Below, one piece after another: positions 10,247 through 21,528 of a DNA stretch of 64,000 nucleotides (position 1 is its first letter; the number at the start of each line of letters is the position of its first letter). Position numbers and translations under genes: made by a program. The notes beneath the pieces are model-generated. The model searched no databases. It saw nothing but the letters and a program-made list of their open reading frames with translations, and was not told where the DNA came from. This DNA comes from Nitzschia sp. pyKryTriq1 (Eukaryota > Bacillariophyta > Bacillariophyceae > Bacillariales > Bacillariaceae), in contig OY101115.1 of assembly GCA_956465555.1 (NCBI GenBank), positions 1,240,001 through 1,304,000 on the forward strand, read 5' to 3'.

Positions 10247-10589
10247 GGACTCCTCGATGAATAACAACAGCAACAGTCAGCAACAAGACTTGTAGTCGTT
10301 TACTCGTAAAGTACAGTGCTTGTATGTTTTCTTGGGTTTGTTTGCTTGTTGGCAAATAAATGCCCGATCCAAAGTTCAAAGTGCGAACCCTTTGCTGGTT
10401 TTGCTTGGTCGCTGGAGACAGGAGAGGAATAAATACGAAGCTAACGCGAGGTCGTCGGCAATTTTCGTTGCATGGCAGGAAGCAGGGTGTTCGAATATCT
10501 ACATCGAACGTCCACGGAACGACGGACGGACGCGACCAGCATTCGCAATTACGCACGATCACGCACAACGCACGTTTCGATCACGACCC
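10247..10589. other. Intergenic upstream of the unknown gene
   Basis: A 343 bp stretch up to the LTR remnant. It contains small ORFs on both strands with no protein-like features. It probably includes the promoter of the gene reading leftward from 10246. Confidence 0.4.
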
Positions 10590-10838
10590 AGAGATTCATT
10601 CTAAGACTCTCTGAGACAGTCTATGATCCTCCAAGAAACTATAAGAAGCCCACAGACTTCTATCGAAATACATGTCAACGATTCAAGAAAAGTAGAAATG
10701 AACAAAAGTTCATTTCATCAGTTAGAGCAAGAGCTCATTAATTTATGTTAGCGCACTTCGTTAACCCACAGTCAAATTAGTCCTTTAGCCCGAATCCCTG
10801 AGCCGCTAGCCACTGCCTAGAACTCACGGATTTTAACA
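10590..10838 (+). repeat. Left terminal direct repeat of the LTR remnant
   Basis: 249 bp, matching 11034-11282 at a constant offset of 444 bp. It ends TTTTAACA. Confidence 0.75.
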
Positions 10839-11033
10839 CGCTTCCTCTGTGCTAAAGTAAAACAAACAAACATCGACCATGGCTGACGCCAACAACAACC
10901 CTCCTGCTGCCGCTGCAGCAACCCACTTCGCTCTGACGCCAGCCAAGGCGACAGATGACGTCATCGACTACAACACCAAGCAAGGTGCTGCGATCTGGCA
11001 AAGCGGATCCAAGAAACTCTCGGAAGAGCTCTT

Positions 11034-11282
11034 AGAGATTCATTCTAAGACTCTCTGAGACAGTCTATGATCCTCCAAGAAACTATAAGAAGCCCACAGA
11101 CTTCTATCGAAATACATGTCAACGATTCAAGAAAAGTAGAAATGAACAAAAGTTCATTTCATCAGTTAGAGCAAGAGCTCATTAATTTATGTTAGCGCAC
11201 TTCGTTAACCCACAGTCAAATTAGTCCTTTAGCCCGAATCCCTGAGCCGCTAGCCACTGCCTAGAACTCACGGATTTTAACA
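11034..11282 (+). repeat. Right terminal direct repeat of the LTR remnant
   Basis: 249 bp, matching 10590-10838. The sequence after 11282 (gcaggggg) differs from that after the left copy, which marks the boundary. Confidence 0.75.
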
Positions 11283-11953
11283 GCAGGGGGCTTCCTGGAA
11301 GATCTGCTGTGGAGCTGGTGGATGTTGGCGCGTGTGCGTAGCGTGGATACTATACGGGTACTGGTACAGTACAAGCACAGTACTTGTACTGGATACCCTG
11401 ATCGGCTGGCGCGTTCGAGCGAGCGAGGATCGAGCCCGGCTTGATGCATGACCGACCGGCTAAACTGTGTCCGACTCATTCGACTTAGAGCAACTGTCTA
11501 TTAGCCATGCTATTTAGCTACAGCAGGGTATAAGTACGAACAGGGTATCAGGCAGCAGGGTCTTGTGTTGGTCTTTGGCATTTGGCATCGTACCGGTAGC
11601 GATTTTGACTGCTACCGGTAGTGGCTTTACTAGTAGGAGTAGACGATGAGTAGCTAGTAGGAGTAGTTCATTGGTACTGTACTGATATGATAGATAGAAG
11701 AGACTAGTGTCTGTGAGTAGAACAAGAACAAAACAAGTCAAAGTATCTAGTAGTATGAAACTTATTGCGGAGCGCGTCCTTCTCGACAAGGACCTTTACC
11801 TGTGCAGTACTCCATGATGTGGAATTATTTTGGTTGGAAGGCAAGTACAAAATCGTATCCGCCGCTTGTTCTGAGAGAAAGCGCAAGTGTGTGAAGTGAT
11901 ATCAGGTGGTGATGATATGAGAGATGATATAATCAAAACATCGCAGCACCTCA
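11283..11953. other. Intergenic with palindromes
   Basis: No gene was recognised in this 671 bp stretch. TACCGGTA occurs near 11591 and 11614, and GTAC-rich runs near 11355-11395. Confidence 0.45.
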
Positions 11954-12894
11954 TCAGTGTGGGGATTGTCCGCCACTTAGGTAACTATTCACAGCGCCTC
12001 CACCTCGAAACGCTCCAGCCGTTTCCTCGACGCATCGATCCTTTTCTTCGCGAGTCCAGTGCGACACCATTTCTTCAATATCTCCCTTCACTCTATCTTT
12101 AATTTTGTTCAGATCGCCGTCCCACTGTAATTTTAATATTCATTCATAGTCAGTAGAGTGAGCATAACAATATCCAGCATAATGAGCGCATGCGCAGACC
12201 GTCATGGATAATCCATTCGTCGTACCTTGTAGAACTCTAGTGTTTTCTTGTCGAGTAGGAGAGAACTCATCTGCTTTCCGATCATTCGGCCTCCAGCAGT
12301 GTGGGCAAAATAAAAGTTGTAGTAGTGACACATGAATTCAGGAATCAAGCGCTCGCTTCCCAAGCGACGCATTGCTTCTGCGTAGTCCAATCCAGGCTTG
12401 CCAACCTCAGGTCGCTCCAGACCATATTCGTTCACCATGAAATCAATGTCAGTCTCGAGCGCATTTACACGTTCCAGACCCGTGTTCCTAAAGACGGAGA
12501 GTTCGTCATTTTCATTGACAATATCTTCAAACGCCTTGTAAATATGCTGTGAGTCCACCAGAAAAGCTAGATAATCGGCGCGGGTGGGGGTGTAAGGTTC
12601 CATTTTTTTCTCCTGGGCCTGCCCTTCTTTGGGGGCTTGCGACCGAGTGTGTAGTTGCATCGCCTTGCCTCGTAGCTCAGTCTCGATGAAACCACCGGCA
12701 GTTTTAGACTCCACCGATGCTGACATGGACAAAGAAACACCTCCAGCTGACGGAACAAAAGAAGAAATTCCCGCCTGTTGTCTTCTACTGGACACGACCA
12801 CGCCATGATCGATTGGGATCACCGAAAAGGCAACGCCGTATTCTGTCACCAGGGACACCAAAGCTGCGATAACAAGGCGATTATTTCTTTTCAT
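11954..12894 (-). CDS. HO1: Plastid heme oxygenase
   Basis: Two exons: 12894-12226 and 12124-11954 (intron 101 bp, phase 0), giving 279 residues. The N-terminus is a signal peptide plus VAFSV plastid motif and a Ser-rich transit part. FIETELRGKAMQLHTRSQ carries the proximal heme-ligand histidine (H82). CHYYNFYFAHTAGG is the distal helix with its flexible glycines. The second exon supplies EFYK-WDGDL and HWTREEKDRCVEET, the conserved end of plant and algal HO1. It opens heme to biliverdin IX-alpha using ferredoxin, giving the precursor of phytochrome bilins in the plastid. Length fits the family. Confidence 0.95.
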
Positions 12895-13413
12895 TGTAGA
12901 GCTAAAAGTTTTGTGAAGGATATGATTTGTGTGTTTGTTTTCGATGAGAACGGTAGAAAAATACTGGAAAGAACCAGAAGCAAAACGGCATGATGATTAC
13001 ATACGAGTATCTACCGGTACTGGTACCTGGTACTCTAACGATACCGGTAGAACCTTGGTGGTAGGAAACTTTCAGAAACCACGTCGTCGTAGTTTGGGTC
13101 GTACGTGTACAGAACCATCATGCCACGTGGATCGGGGGAGACCGTACTTCAATAAAGTTCGGTGACCGAACATGAAGACCGATTAGTACCGAACATTCGC
13201 TAAAAAGGAAAGAGGTAAGATCGCAAACGAACAACGAACAACGAAATGCTCAAGAATGACGACATGAGGCTGAATTCGATGGTGTGATGATAACTAACAA
13301 CTACATTACGATACTTTCCTCTTTGCTCCTTGCTTGTTGCCCAAATAACGACCACATCTTTTGAAAAAAGAAAGGCAGTAGACTTGTACATCTAGATAAG
13401 GATAAGGATAAAG
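12895..13413. other. Intergenic, divergent promoters
   Basis: A 519 bp gap with TACCGGTA near 13012 and 13041 within a GGTAC-rich patch. No gene was recognised. Confidence 0.45.
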
Positions 13414-15285
13414 ATGGAAGAAAAGTTACAGGAGAAATTCTTCGCCTATGTGGACGAGAAGACACCTCTCTACATCGAAAGGCTCGGCGAGGCGGTGGCG
13501 TGAGTGTGATGGGAGGTTCGTGTTTGTTCTTTGTCCAGTCCGCCAAAGTTCTCAACGAGTGCTGTTCTTCTACTTGTACTCGTAGTATCCCTTCCATCTC
13601 TGCGCAGCTTGACGAGCACCTGGGTGATGTTGTCAAAATGATTGAGTGGACCAAGGGACATATACAACGCTTGGGAGGATCTGTGACCGTCCTTCCGAAT
13701 CCGGTGGGAAGTGACGAGCGCCCACTGCCACCCATTCTGCTAGGGGAGTTCCTTGTTGACCCGAAGCTCAAGACTGTATGTGTATACGGGCACCTGGATG
13801 TTCAGCCAGCAGCAATCGAAGATGGCTGGGATACAGATCCCTTCGTGATGACGGAAAAGGACGGCAAATTGTTTGGGAGGGGTAGTACTGACGACAAAGG
13901 TCCAGCCCTGAGCTGGCTGTGGATCATCGAAGCGCATCAAGCTTTGGGTATTGATCTTCCTGTGAACGTCAAGATTCTGTACGAAGGAATGGAAGAATAT
14001 GGAAGTGATGGCTTGTTTGAGACGATTGCTGACGAAGCGAAGGAAGGGAAATTCCTAAATGATGTCGATTTCTTCTGCATTAGTGACAACTACTGGCTGG
14101 GGAAAACAAAGCCTTGCGTAACCTATGGATTGCGGGGGCTTGCATACTTTGAGCTCTCCGTACAATGCTGTGAGCAGGACTTGCATTCTGGTGAGTGTCG
14201 TAGTGTGATGAAAGCTATTCATTGAGGAGACGCAGTCTTCAGTCGTCCTAACGATTCTTCCAATTTCTGCGACTGTACTTGTAGGTGTCCTTGGTGGTGC
14301 TGTTCACGAAGGCATGACGGACCTGGTAAAATTGATGAGCACCTTGGTGGGCTCAGACGGCAAGATCCTTGTGGAGGGAGTCATGGATACTGTCAAACCA
14401 GTAACCAAGGAGGAAGAGGCCCTATATGAAACGATCGAGTTTGACGTGGAAGAATTTAAGGAGGAACAAAAAGTGAACGTGCTTCAGAATGATAAAATGT
14501 CACTCCTGATGGCGCGATGGCGATATCCGACGCTGAGTCTGCATGGAATCGAAGGAGCCTTTGCCGGCAAGGGAGCCAAGACTGTGATTCCGGCCAAATG
14601 TATTGGCAAGTTCTCTATGCGGTTGGTTCCCGACCAAGACCCCAAGGAAATCGAAAAGCTCGTGGTAGTACATGTCGAGAAGGAGTTTGCAAAGGTAAGA
14701 TTAGGGTCGCCACCCTTGTATTTATCCTATGACCACTTTGCTTATACTTTATTTCTTTCTAGTTGAATTCTCCGAACAAGATGTCGTGTCGAATGATCCA
14801 TGGAGCGAAATCTTGGCTTTCTAATCCAAAGCACCCGAACTATGAAGCCGCTGCGAAGGCTATTGAGAAGGTTTATGGTGTCCCACCAGACTACTCGCGG
14901 GAAGGTGGATCTATCCCCATCACTCCTGCCCTCGAAGAAGCAACCGGAATGAACGTCCTTTTGCTTCCGATCGGTGCCAGTGACGACATGGCGCATTCCC
15001 AAAACGAAAAGTACAACATTTCAAATCTGGTGAAAGGAATCAAGGTAAGATTATATTCTCGCGTGAATGCTTCAAAGTTTGAAATGTTCTCTGGTTGCTG
15101 ACGCGGTCATTGTTCCATTGCTCGCCTTTTTGCTCGCCTTTCAGGTTCTAGGGCTCTATCTGCATGAGCTCGGCCAGATCAAAGGCCCAAAGCCTTCATC
15201 GTGTCGCTGTGCTCCACTGACAGAAGCCGAGCTTATGATACCTGGAGCCTTCATGCGAGGATTCAAGTGTAAATGCGAAATATAG
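13414..15285 (+). CDS. CNDP2: M20 family metallodipeptidase (CNDP2-like, cytosolic nonspecific dipeptidase)
   Basis: Five exons: 13414-13499, 13586-14190, 14285-14694, 14763-15044 and 15145-15285 (introns 68-100 bp, all GT-AG). They sum to 507 residues with every junction in frame. Exon 1 (MEEKLQEKFFAYVDEK) joins to A-IPSISAQ, the usual start of the domain. Metal and catalytic residues are in place: YGHLDVQP (H98, D100), STDDKGP (D131) and EGMEEYGSDG (E165/E166). The dimerisation (lid) domain occupies roughly the middle of the protein. The C-terminal metal histidine is in SDDMAHSQNEKYN. It hydrolyses dipeptides with two divalent metal ions. No targeting signal is present, so it is cytosolic. 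Confidence 0.95.
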
Positions 15286-15442
15286 GTGCGGTCCAATACA
15301 ACGAGGAGTAGTAGCGGTAGCTCTAGGTCACCCGAAATGTCCTTTTATTGTAGCATATTGTACTGCATGGTCCGTCATGCTGGACCTCCACACCACCGTG
15401 AACAAGCTGCCTGAGAAGATTGCCGCGTCTCAACAACATGAA

Positions 15443-16744
15443 CTAGTCTATCGAATGGCCTTCTACTTCTTCATCCCTATCCCGATACTCGCTATCCGCT
15501 GCTGCATCGGCCTCCTCCTCATCTCGGTCCCCGTCATCATGCAGTAATTCTCCACGTATGTCTTCTTCTGCAAGGATCTATGTATTACCAAGCGGAGCAT
15601 AATGTTAATTATTTGAGATATGCTCACTGCCACCACAACAACATTTCCAAAAACTATGTCACATGATTGATATACTTACTCGCTCCAGCTCCCGTTTGGA
15701 ATAGTAAGATGCCACAAACACTCCCCCCGCGGCGAAACCGACTCCTGCTACAATCGTGACAATCTTCAGCGTCTTGTTTTCAGTAGCCGAGTTATCTGTC
15801 AGACTGGAGGCGCTGGCGCCAATGAAACACAACGAGATGGATCCTGGTAGAATTCCGACCAAGGCCACCGTGTACGCCCATAGTGGGATAGCTGTGATTC
15901 CGCTCATGTAATCCAGGGCATTGTAGGGAATTAGGGGAGATAGTCGAAGAAGCACCATAATTTTCAGGCCGTTGCTCTGAAGAGCTGTGATTGACATCAA
16001 CACCCATCCGCGAGTAGGTTAGGTCAGGACTTGAGCTTGTCAAACCAAGGGCAATGATCTTGAATGAATGTTCTTCTTTCCAAACTTACCACGGTCAATG
16101 GCTTGGAAAATGGGGTACGACGATGCCAACCGGACGACACAACTCCGACAAAGATATCGCCCTAGAAGAAAAGTACAAATCGACCCCAAAGAGGCACCAA
16201 TAAAGACAGCCTGAAGACGATTAGGGAAGTGCATTCGTGTTGTTGAGGATACTTTCCTTTCAGAAATTGAAAGTAGATGGAATGGAGCAAACGATATGAC
16301 AGCAATTTCACTCACCATTGTTGCAACCATCACGCCTTCCATTTTGTTGTTATAGGCTGACCCAAAAGCGTAACCGGTGCCAAAAGTAAGAATGGATCCA
16401 GGAACAAAAAGAATCGTAGCAATTATGTAGACGCAGATGACAGCGAGTACTCCTTGGTGAGGATGTTCTTCGACCCATCCCAAAAAGTCCAAGATTGCTG
16501 ATTCGATGTGATGGTGACCCCCCAAAGAGTCGACCACAACGAAAATCACCGCGACGACGAGAAGAATTAATACTACCAATCGAAGGGTACCCGAGGAGGA
16601 TTGCTCCGATGATGATTGTAGGCGCATTGAATGGTTGGAGCTCACCGGCATCCTACTAATAGCATCTCCCGTAATATCTTCGGGTGACAGGTCGTCTTCC
16701 ATTGAAAAATTATGACGTCTTGACGACGACTCTTGCATTGCCAT
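15443..16744 (-). CDS. TVP38/TMEM64-type VTT-domain membrane protein
   Basis: Four exons: 16744-16316, 16210-16090, 15984-15680 and 15577-15443, giving 329 residues. An acidic/Ser-rich cytosolic N-terminus precedes a first TM (about 54-72). The VTT core follows: FVPGSILTFGTGYAFG, AVFIGASLG, LGRYLCR, then LLRLSPLIPYNALDYMSG and the Pro-Gly loop GILPGSISL. Two more TMs and an acidic tail end the protein. The exon 2/3 join gives DRALQSNGLKI, as in relatives. The last 3' splice site (before atccttgcag) was chosen because it yields an acidic tail (ILAEEDIRGELL); a downstream AG would give a basic, less likely tail. Family members act in ER/Golgi lipid scrambling and membrane traffic. Confidence 0.88.
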
Positions 16745-17830
16745 AATATCTAACGGACCTCTACTAGCTAGTAAAGAAGCTGCCCGCTAGTAGCTAGAGA
16801 TCGAGACCAGCGTATGTTGTGATAACAGCTAGGGTGCCAAGAAAGCAATCTGGAACCACTAAAGGTCGACCTTCATTCGACCTTAAGAAGATGCAAAAGA
16901 CCCTCGGGCCCCATCAGGCTAGCAGGCCCCAGGCATCAACAAACAACATCATGCGAATACTGTACCGGTATGTACACGTACTTGTACGAGTAAAAGCAAG
17001 AAAGCATCCGCGAAGAAGCACGATCCATCATGATTCATGTTTTGAGTCTTGGGAAAAGATACCTCAAGCGCGCTGTTGCTTGCGCATGTGATCAGGATCT
17101 TGTTCCACGTGGTGGTGGGAAGATCCAAAATCGACGATGAACGAAACCAATGACATCTTTACCAGTAATACCAGCTACCGGTACAAATACGAAGTACCAC
17201 ATGAGATGTTCTCGCTATGTACAGTAGTACCTGGTACCCATCCCATCACACATATGTACTCGTACGGAACATCATCATATCCACCCGTGTATCTCGTACT
17301 GTAGGTGCCACTGTCCTACCGGTATGCATGCTTATATTGCAGAATGAGTAGCATATTAGAAGGAGCGAGAATGCTCTCTTTCTGTGGATATCCTTCGTTT
17401 CCACGATCTTGAACGTTCGTCGCTCGCGCCATGACACAAGAATGTTCCATTCCCATGTGGCTCGATACAGAATGGCGTTGGAAATAAAAGTTCTGTGCAC
17501 ATCATGCGGGTCTATTATTTTAAAAAAAGAGGACGACGCCGACACGGAGTGTTCACGAGAGTCGTAGTAGCGGCCCGTATGGACGGTTGATGATTCTTCA
17601 TTCTTGCTTCTTCTGTCGGCATCGGAAAATGCGAAAAAGTTTTCGAAATTTCCTGGAGACATTCAATTGCAATCACTTGGAACAAAAAACACCAGATGCG
17701 TTGTGGAGACTAGTACCAATGCTACGCTCGAAGAACTGATCTACTGATCTTGTGTGAACTGGTCCTAGCCACCCCAACAGTTGTCGCATATTCCTACCAG
17801 CGATTCAAAAAATAATATTCCAATTTCATC
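16745..17830. other. Intergenic, 1.1 kb
   Basis: TACCGGTA occurs near 16963, 17174 and 17317. A minus-strand ORF with an ATG at 17662 (138 codons, starting MSPGNFENFF) is the only candidate gene. It runs into GTAC-rich intergenic sequence and resembles nothing known, so it is not called. Confidence 0.4.
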
Positions 17831-18952
17831 ATGCCTGGAAGCCCAAGTCGCCCCCGATGGTCCTCTGCTGGGATCGCGCTGGTTCTTTTCCTCGCCGCGC
17901 TGAGCAGATATAACCACTTTGATACGGACAAGATCGAGGGCTCAGAAACTAGAGAGAAAGAGCCAAGAAATATTGTTCGGCGTTCAGAAGAAGAAACTTT
18001 GGGTCTTCGTAGTTTGGCCAAGACGTCTTCGATCAACGCGGAAGAGCTGGATTTTTGCATTTCCAGTCTAGAGTCTGTATCTGTGGATGGCCAGGTTGGC
18101 GAGGAAGAGTTTATTATTTTCCTCGAAAACTTTTCTCGGCAGCCGCTCTACTTTGATCAATTTCATGAGTTACCCCTTCAGCTCGTCCTGGTCTTCTACA
18201 CTGCAGCTTGTACGGGAGGAAGAAATTGTAGCACTGAGAAACCCAAAATCTCGCTTGGTGATGCAGGATCATCCAAGGCATTCCTGTACGTCTTTTGTAA
18301 ATCTGTCAAAGAGGTTGCCCTGGTCCAAATATCTTTCAAATTTCAGTATCAGATTCGATTGGAAGCTTCTCAAGAAGGCGACTTCATATCCACTACAAGC
18401 AGCGGAAATGCCCAGACTGGCACGGACGGAGAGTTGATTCGTCACTTGGAACAGGCCACGGAGCTCGTTTTGCTGAACGATCTAGGATGCCTCGAAGAGG
18501 AACTCGGCTCTCGTCGAACATTGCGTGATACAAGGTCGGACGATGAAAACTGGCACGTGGAAAGTCGTGATACTAGGTCACTTCATCAAGTGCCCTTGAA
18601 GAACAAGGACGAGGTAGGCGATACAAGGGACGATACACAATTTTTTAGTCGTGGATTGTATTTGAGGGAAACGGCGGATTGTGACTACAGCGTGCAGGTA
18701 GCTGTGTATCGATGGCACGAAACGTCATGTCTACCTGTTCCACCGAAAGTGGCGACTACGGAAATGCCGCTAGTACAGGAGGATTGGACTTGTCTACTGG
18801 TCTTTTCAGAAGCCAGAGTGACCGCGGCCTCGCTTTTTCAGCGATTGAGTAGCCTGGAGCTTCGATCTACCGTATCATCTGCTTTGAAGACTGCTATCCT
18901 CGGTGAGGAATTTGACAAGTACCTCGCTGCGCAGAATTTGAATCCTTCTTGA
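17831..18952 (+). CDS. Secreted protein with a degenerate EF-hand-like motif
   Basis: An intact 373-residue ORF. Residues 10-27 form a signal peptide or signal anchor. A cysteine followed by ISSLESVSVDGQVGEEEFIIFL (about 76-98) looks like an EF-hand loop in which several ligands are missing. It is followed by FHELPLQLVLVFYTAACTGG with cysteines, an arrangement I associate with a lineage-specific family of secreted stramenopile proteins. Residues about 232-262 contain three DTR repeats (RDTRS, RDTRS, GDTRD). The C-terminal part is folded-looking, with paired cysteines. No known function. Confidence 0.8.
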   Translation: MPGSPSRPRWSSAGIALVLFLAALSRYNHFDTDKIEGSETREKEPRNIVRRSEEETLGLRSLAKTSSINAEELDFCISSLESVSVDGQVGEEEFIIFLENFSRQPLYFDQFHELPLQLVLVFYTAACTGGRNCSTEKPKISLGDAGSSKAFLYVFCKSVKEVALVQISFKFQYQIRLEASQEGDFISTTSSGNAQTGTDGELIRHLEQATELVLLNDLGCLEEELGSRRTLRDTRSDDENWHVESRDTRSLHQVPLKNKDEVGDTRDDTQFFSRGLYLRETADCDYSVQVAVYRWHETSCLPVPPKVATTEMPLVQEDWTCLLVFSEARVTAASLFQRLSSLELRSTVSSALKTAILGEEFDKYLAAQNLNPS

Positions 18953-19736
18953 TAAACTTCATGAATACAGGCTCATCCAAGCTAGTGTCAGCAGTGCGTA
19001 TAGTTGTTTCATTTGTTTGGAGATTACTGTAGATCTGGAAAGTTATTGTAGCGTTAACATGTTCTTCGAGGACTTGCTGACTGTTAGAGTTGATTTTTGT
19101 GGCGTACGAGTACGTATTGCTTTCAGGTTCTTGACTGGATTCTTGTACCGGTACGACACAGTACTCGTACAGGACCACCGGACTACAGTAATCCAAGCGA
19201 GTACGGAAGAGAATATATCGATACACTGTTCTACCTCTATGAAGTTGCTAGTAGAGATTACATTATACTCCAGCTAGAGAGATATGGATCCGATATCGAC
19301 GTCTCTGATAGCAGCTGATAGATCTGCTTCGATTCATTCGATACGATACGGCGATGGGGCTCTGGGATCTGGGAGCGCCTGATTCGTGCGCACGGATGCG
19401 GAACCTGTTGGGGCTACTGTAAAATAATGTTGTACCGGTAGAATAGTACCGGTATTTACAGTACAAGGACACAATACAACATTTCAACTACGGTACGTAA
19501 CGGTACAAGAACCATGGATAATTATTTTATAGTATACGAGTATTCGAAACACTCTGACATTGCTTTTGATCATACTTGTTCGCTCATTTATCATTTCACT
19601 CTCTAGAGACTGATAGTTGCTCCTTGTTGGCATTAAACCTTCTTCCAGCTCTTGATGACATCGAGTGCGTGTACAAGAATGTCAGAAGGACTTGTAGCGA
19701 GTATAAATCAGCGGTAGGAACAGGTCTGGAATTGTG
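18953..19736. other. Intergenic, palindrome-rich
   Basis: 784 bp with TACCGGTA near 19147, 19434 and 19449 and many GTAC words. No gene was recognised. Confidence 0.45.
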
Positions 19737-20894
19737 ATGCCGAACCTTCGAATTGTGGGATCCAGAATCCGTTCCTCGCACGCTATACTTGCTTTCCTTG
19801 GGTTTGCAGGAGTTTTGTTGTTCAACTATGTGGCTTTGTTTTCGAAAATGCCATCAGGAGAGATGATGATCGCCGTGGACGAAAGTCCAAAACGAGCGAT
19901 ACAGGAGGCGAGTGGCATCGTAGATGGCAGTGCATCTTCACAAGCACGAATGCCACCGGCCCTACCGACGACTGCAATACAGGTCGAAGGCGATGATTCT
20001 TCGCTTCCTTCAGCGAAATTATTGCTCACGATGAAACCACCGTTTGAAGACTCCCAGATCATCAAACTTGCCGACACACTTATACAGTCACCAAACACAG
20101 TGGTCACAGCATATTTCCGCATACCATCCAAGCATCCACCAGAAAAGTATGATGCTTGGATGAAAAATATGCTGAGTCTTCAAGACGCCATGGTCATTTT
20201 TATCCAGACCGACCTGGTCGACCAGATCAAATCGTTGCGAGAGCATGCGAAGAATCGGACAGTTATTGTGCCTCTTGAAATTGATCAGCTCCCCTATGGG
20301 ACCCTTTACTCGAAAGAGTTTTGGCAGGATCAATTAGATCGAGATCCAGAAAAGAGAAAACATAAATCGTATGAGCTATTTTGGATATGGTTGAGCAAGT
20401 CTTGGCTGACAACTCAAGCCATTCGACTGAACTTTTTTGGGAGTGACCTATTCATGTGGTCGGATATTGGGTGTTTTGGCAAGACCAACATGTATAATTT
20501 TCAAACTTTGATCCAGCATCGCGAAGTGGTGCCGCCGACAGAAATGATGCAGATGGCACATCACCAACCCAATCCACCGCCCGAAGATCTATTCAACGAC
20601 AAATACAAGCGCAAACCGAATTTTTACCACAGTGGATCGCAATTTGTTGGCTATAAAAATACATGGATCAAGTTTCACGAGTATTTCCTGGACACCATTG
20701 ACCGCTTTTTGGCCAAGAAAATGATCATTGTGGAAGATCAAGCTGTTCTTCAGAGTGTCTGCCTGTCCCATCCCGAGATCTGCGCCTACGTCCTCTTCAC
20801 CGAAGTGGCCGACCATAAATACCACGGCCTACGATATGTCGTCAAAAATGGTGGCAACTACAATCTATGGAGGCACCAAACCCCGCCGGTATAA
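19737..20894 (+). CDS. HtrL/YibB-like type II membrane protein, copy 1 (probable glycan enzyme)
   Basis: 385 residues from the ATG at 19737. A short basic N-terminus and one TM (about 14-34, AILAFLGFAGVLLFNYVALF) give type II Golgi topology. The luminal part holds PNTVVTAYFRI, KYDAWMKNMLSL, RTVIVPLE, then FFGSDLFMWSDIGCF and a tail with HSGSQFVGYK. The pattern (YFR, W-MLSL, WSDIGCF in place of the usual W-DAG) fits the HtrL/YibB family, whose members are poorly characterised and may be glycosyltransferase-related. An almost identical inverted copy lies at 30231-31421. Neither has introns. Confidence 0.82.
   Translation: MPNLRIVGSRIRSSHAILAFLGFAGVLLFNYVALFSKMPSGEMMIAVDESPKRAIQEASGIVDGSASSQARMPPALPTTAIQVEGDDSSLPSAKLLLTMKPPFEDSQIIKLADTLIQSPNTVVTAYFRIPSKHPPEKYDAWMKNMLSLQDAMVIFIQTDLVDQIKSLREHAKNRTVIVPLEIDQLPYGTLYSKEFWQDQLDRDPEKRKHKSYELFWIWLSKSWLTTQAIRLNFFGSDLFMWSDIGCFGKTNMYNFQTLIQHREVVPPTEMMQMAHHQPNPPPEDLFNDKYKRKPNFYHSGSQFVGYKNTWIKFHEYFLDTIDRFLAKKMIIVEDQAVLQSVCLSHPEICAYVLFTEVADHKYHGLRYVVKNGGNYNLWRHQTPPV
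19769..20877 (+). repeat. Left arm of a 1.1 kb inverted duplication
   Basis: This coding segment matches 30263-31365 on the opposite strand with few differences. The two arms differ by 6 bp in length, and both indels are multiples of three. Confidence 0.8.
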
Positions 20895-21528
20895 CCATGG
20901 GGATAGCTAGCTCGTTGTACGGGAATAGCAAGGAGGGTAGAATGTTTTGAACCATCGATGTTCGCCTGTGCTCCCCTGGCTGCCTCCCAGCGCGCACTCG
21001 TTTGGACGTAAAATTTCTGATACTTTGCAGTCTGATGCCACTATGCCGTGTCTCCAAGTCCCTTCCTCGTGCCTTGCTAGCATAAACTGTACTGGTACTG
21101 GAATGAGAATGGACGTGAACAGTCATCAAGGATGATGATTCGTTCTTACGTAGTTGTAGTGTATCTCGAAACGCCCTGTCGTAGCAGCCACCCCAGAGGT
21201 CGAGTGAGACAAATATATTCGTGAGTCGAGAAGAGTCGTGGGTCAGATGACGGGCGCGGGCCAGGCGAAAGGTCAAAGTGGTCCAAAGTGACACGTCAGC
21301 GCAAACTATAGTACGAGTACAGGTATGTACTCGTACGTGTCTTCTATCGTCGTAAGATCGCGATCATGTCGTAAAAAACTTGATAATGTCGTCGTTGGGT
21401 TGCAAACGTCATCGCCTGCATTGCAAATTGCAACGATGGACGCCCAAAGAGAACAACATGATGATATCTTCTGTATTTTTCGAAAGTGAGAACAGCACTT
21501 CATTTCATACTCCATCTGTTCTACCAAG
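20895..21528. other. Intergenic between two plus-strand genes
   Basis: 634 bp containing the promoter of the CSP41-like gene. No gene was recognised. GTAC-rich words occur near 21308-21340. Confidence 0.4.

Larger units (their letters stand above)
10590..11282 (+). mobile_element. Short LTR-retrotransposon remnant (Ty1/copia-like, gag start only)
   Basis: Two direct repeats of 249 bp (10590-10838 and 11034-11282) look identical by eye. They flank only 195 bp. Each ends in TTTTAACA. The internal part starts a reading frame at 10879 (MADANNNPPAAAAATHFALT), an Ala/Asn/Pro-rich N-terminus of the kind seen in gag of diatom copia-like elements. No protease, integrase or reverse transcriptase is present, so the element is a broken fossil, a TRIM-sized derivative. 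Identical repeats argue for a recent origin. No clear target-site duplication was seen. Family assignment is tentative. Confidence 0.6.

Noticed and set aside
17246-17662. A 138-codon minus-strand ORF with an ATG
   Set aside because: It runs through GTAC-rich intergenic sequence, has no recognisable domain, and a chance ORF of this length is plausible.
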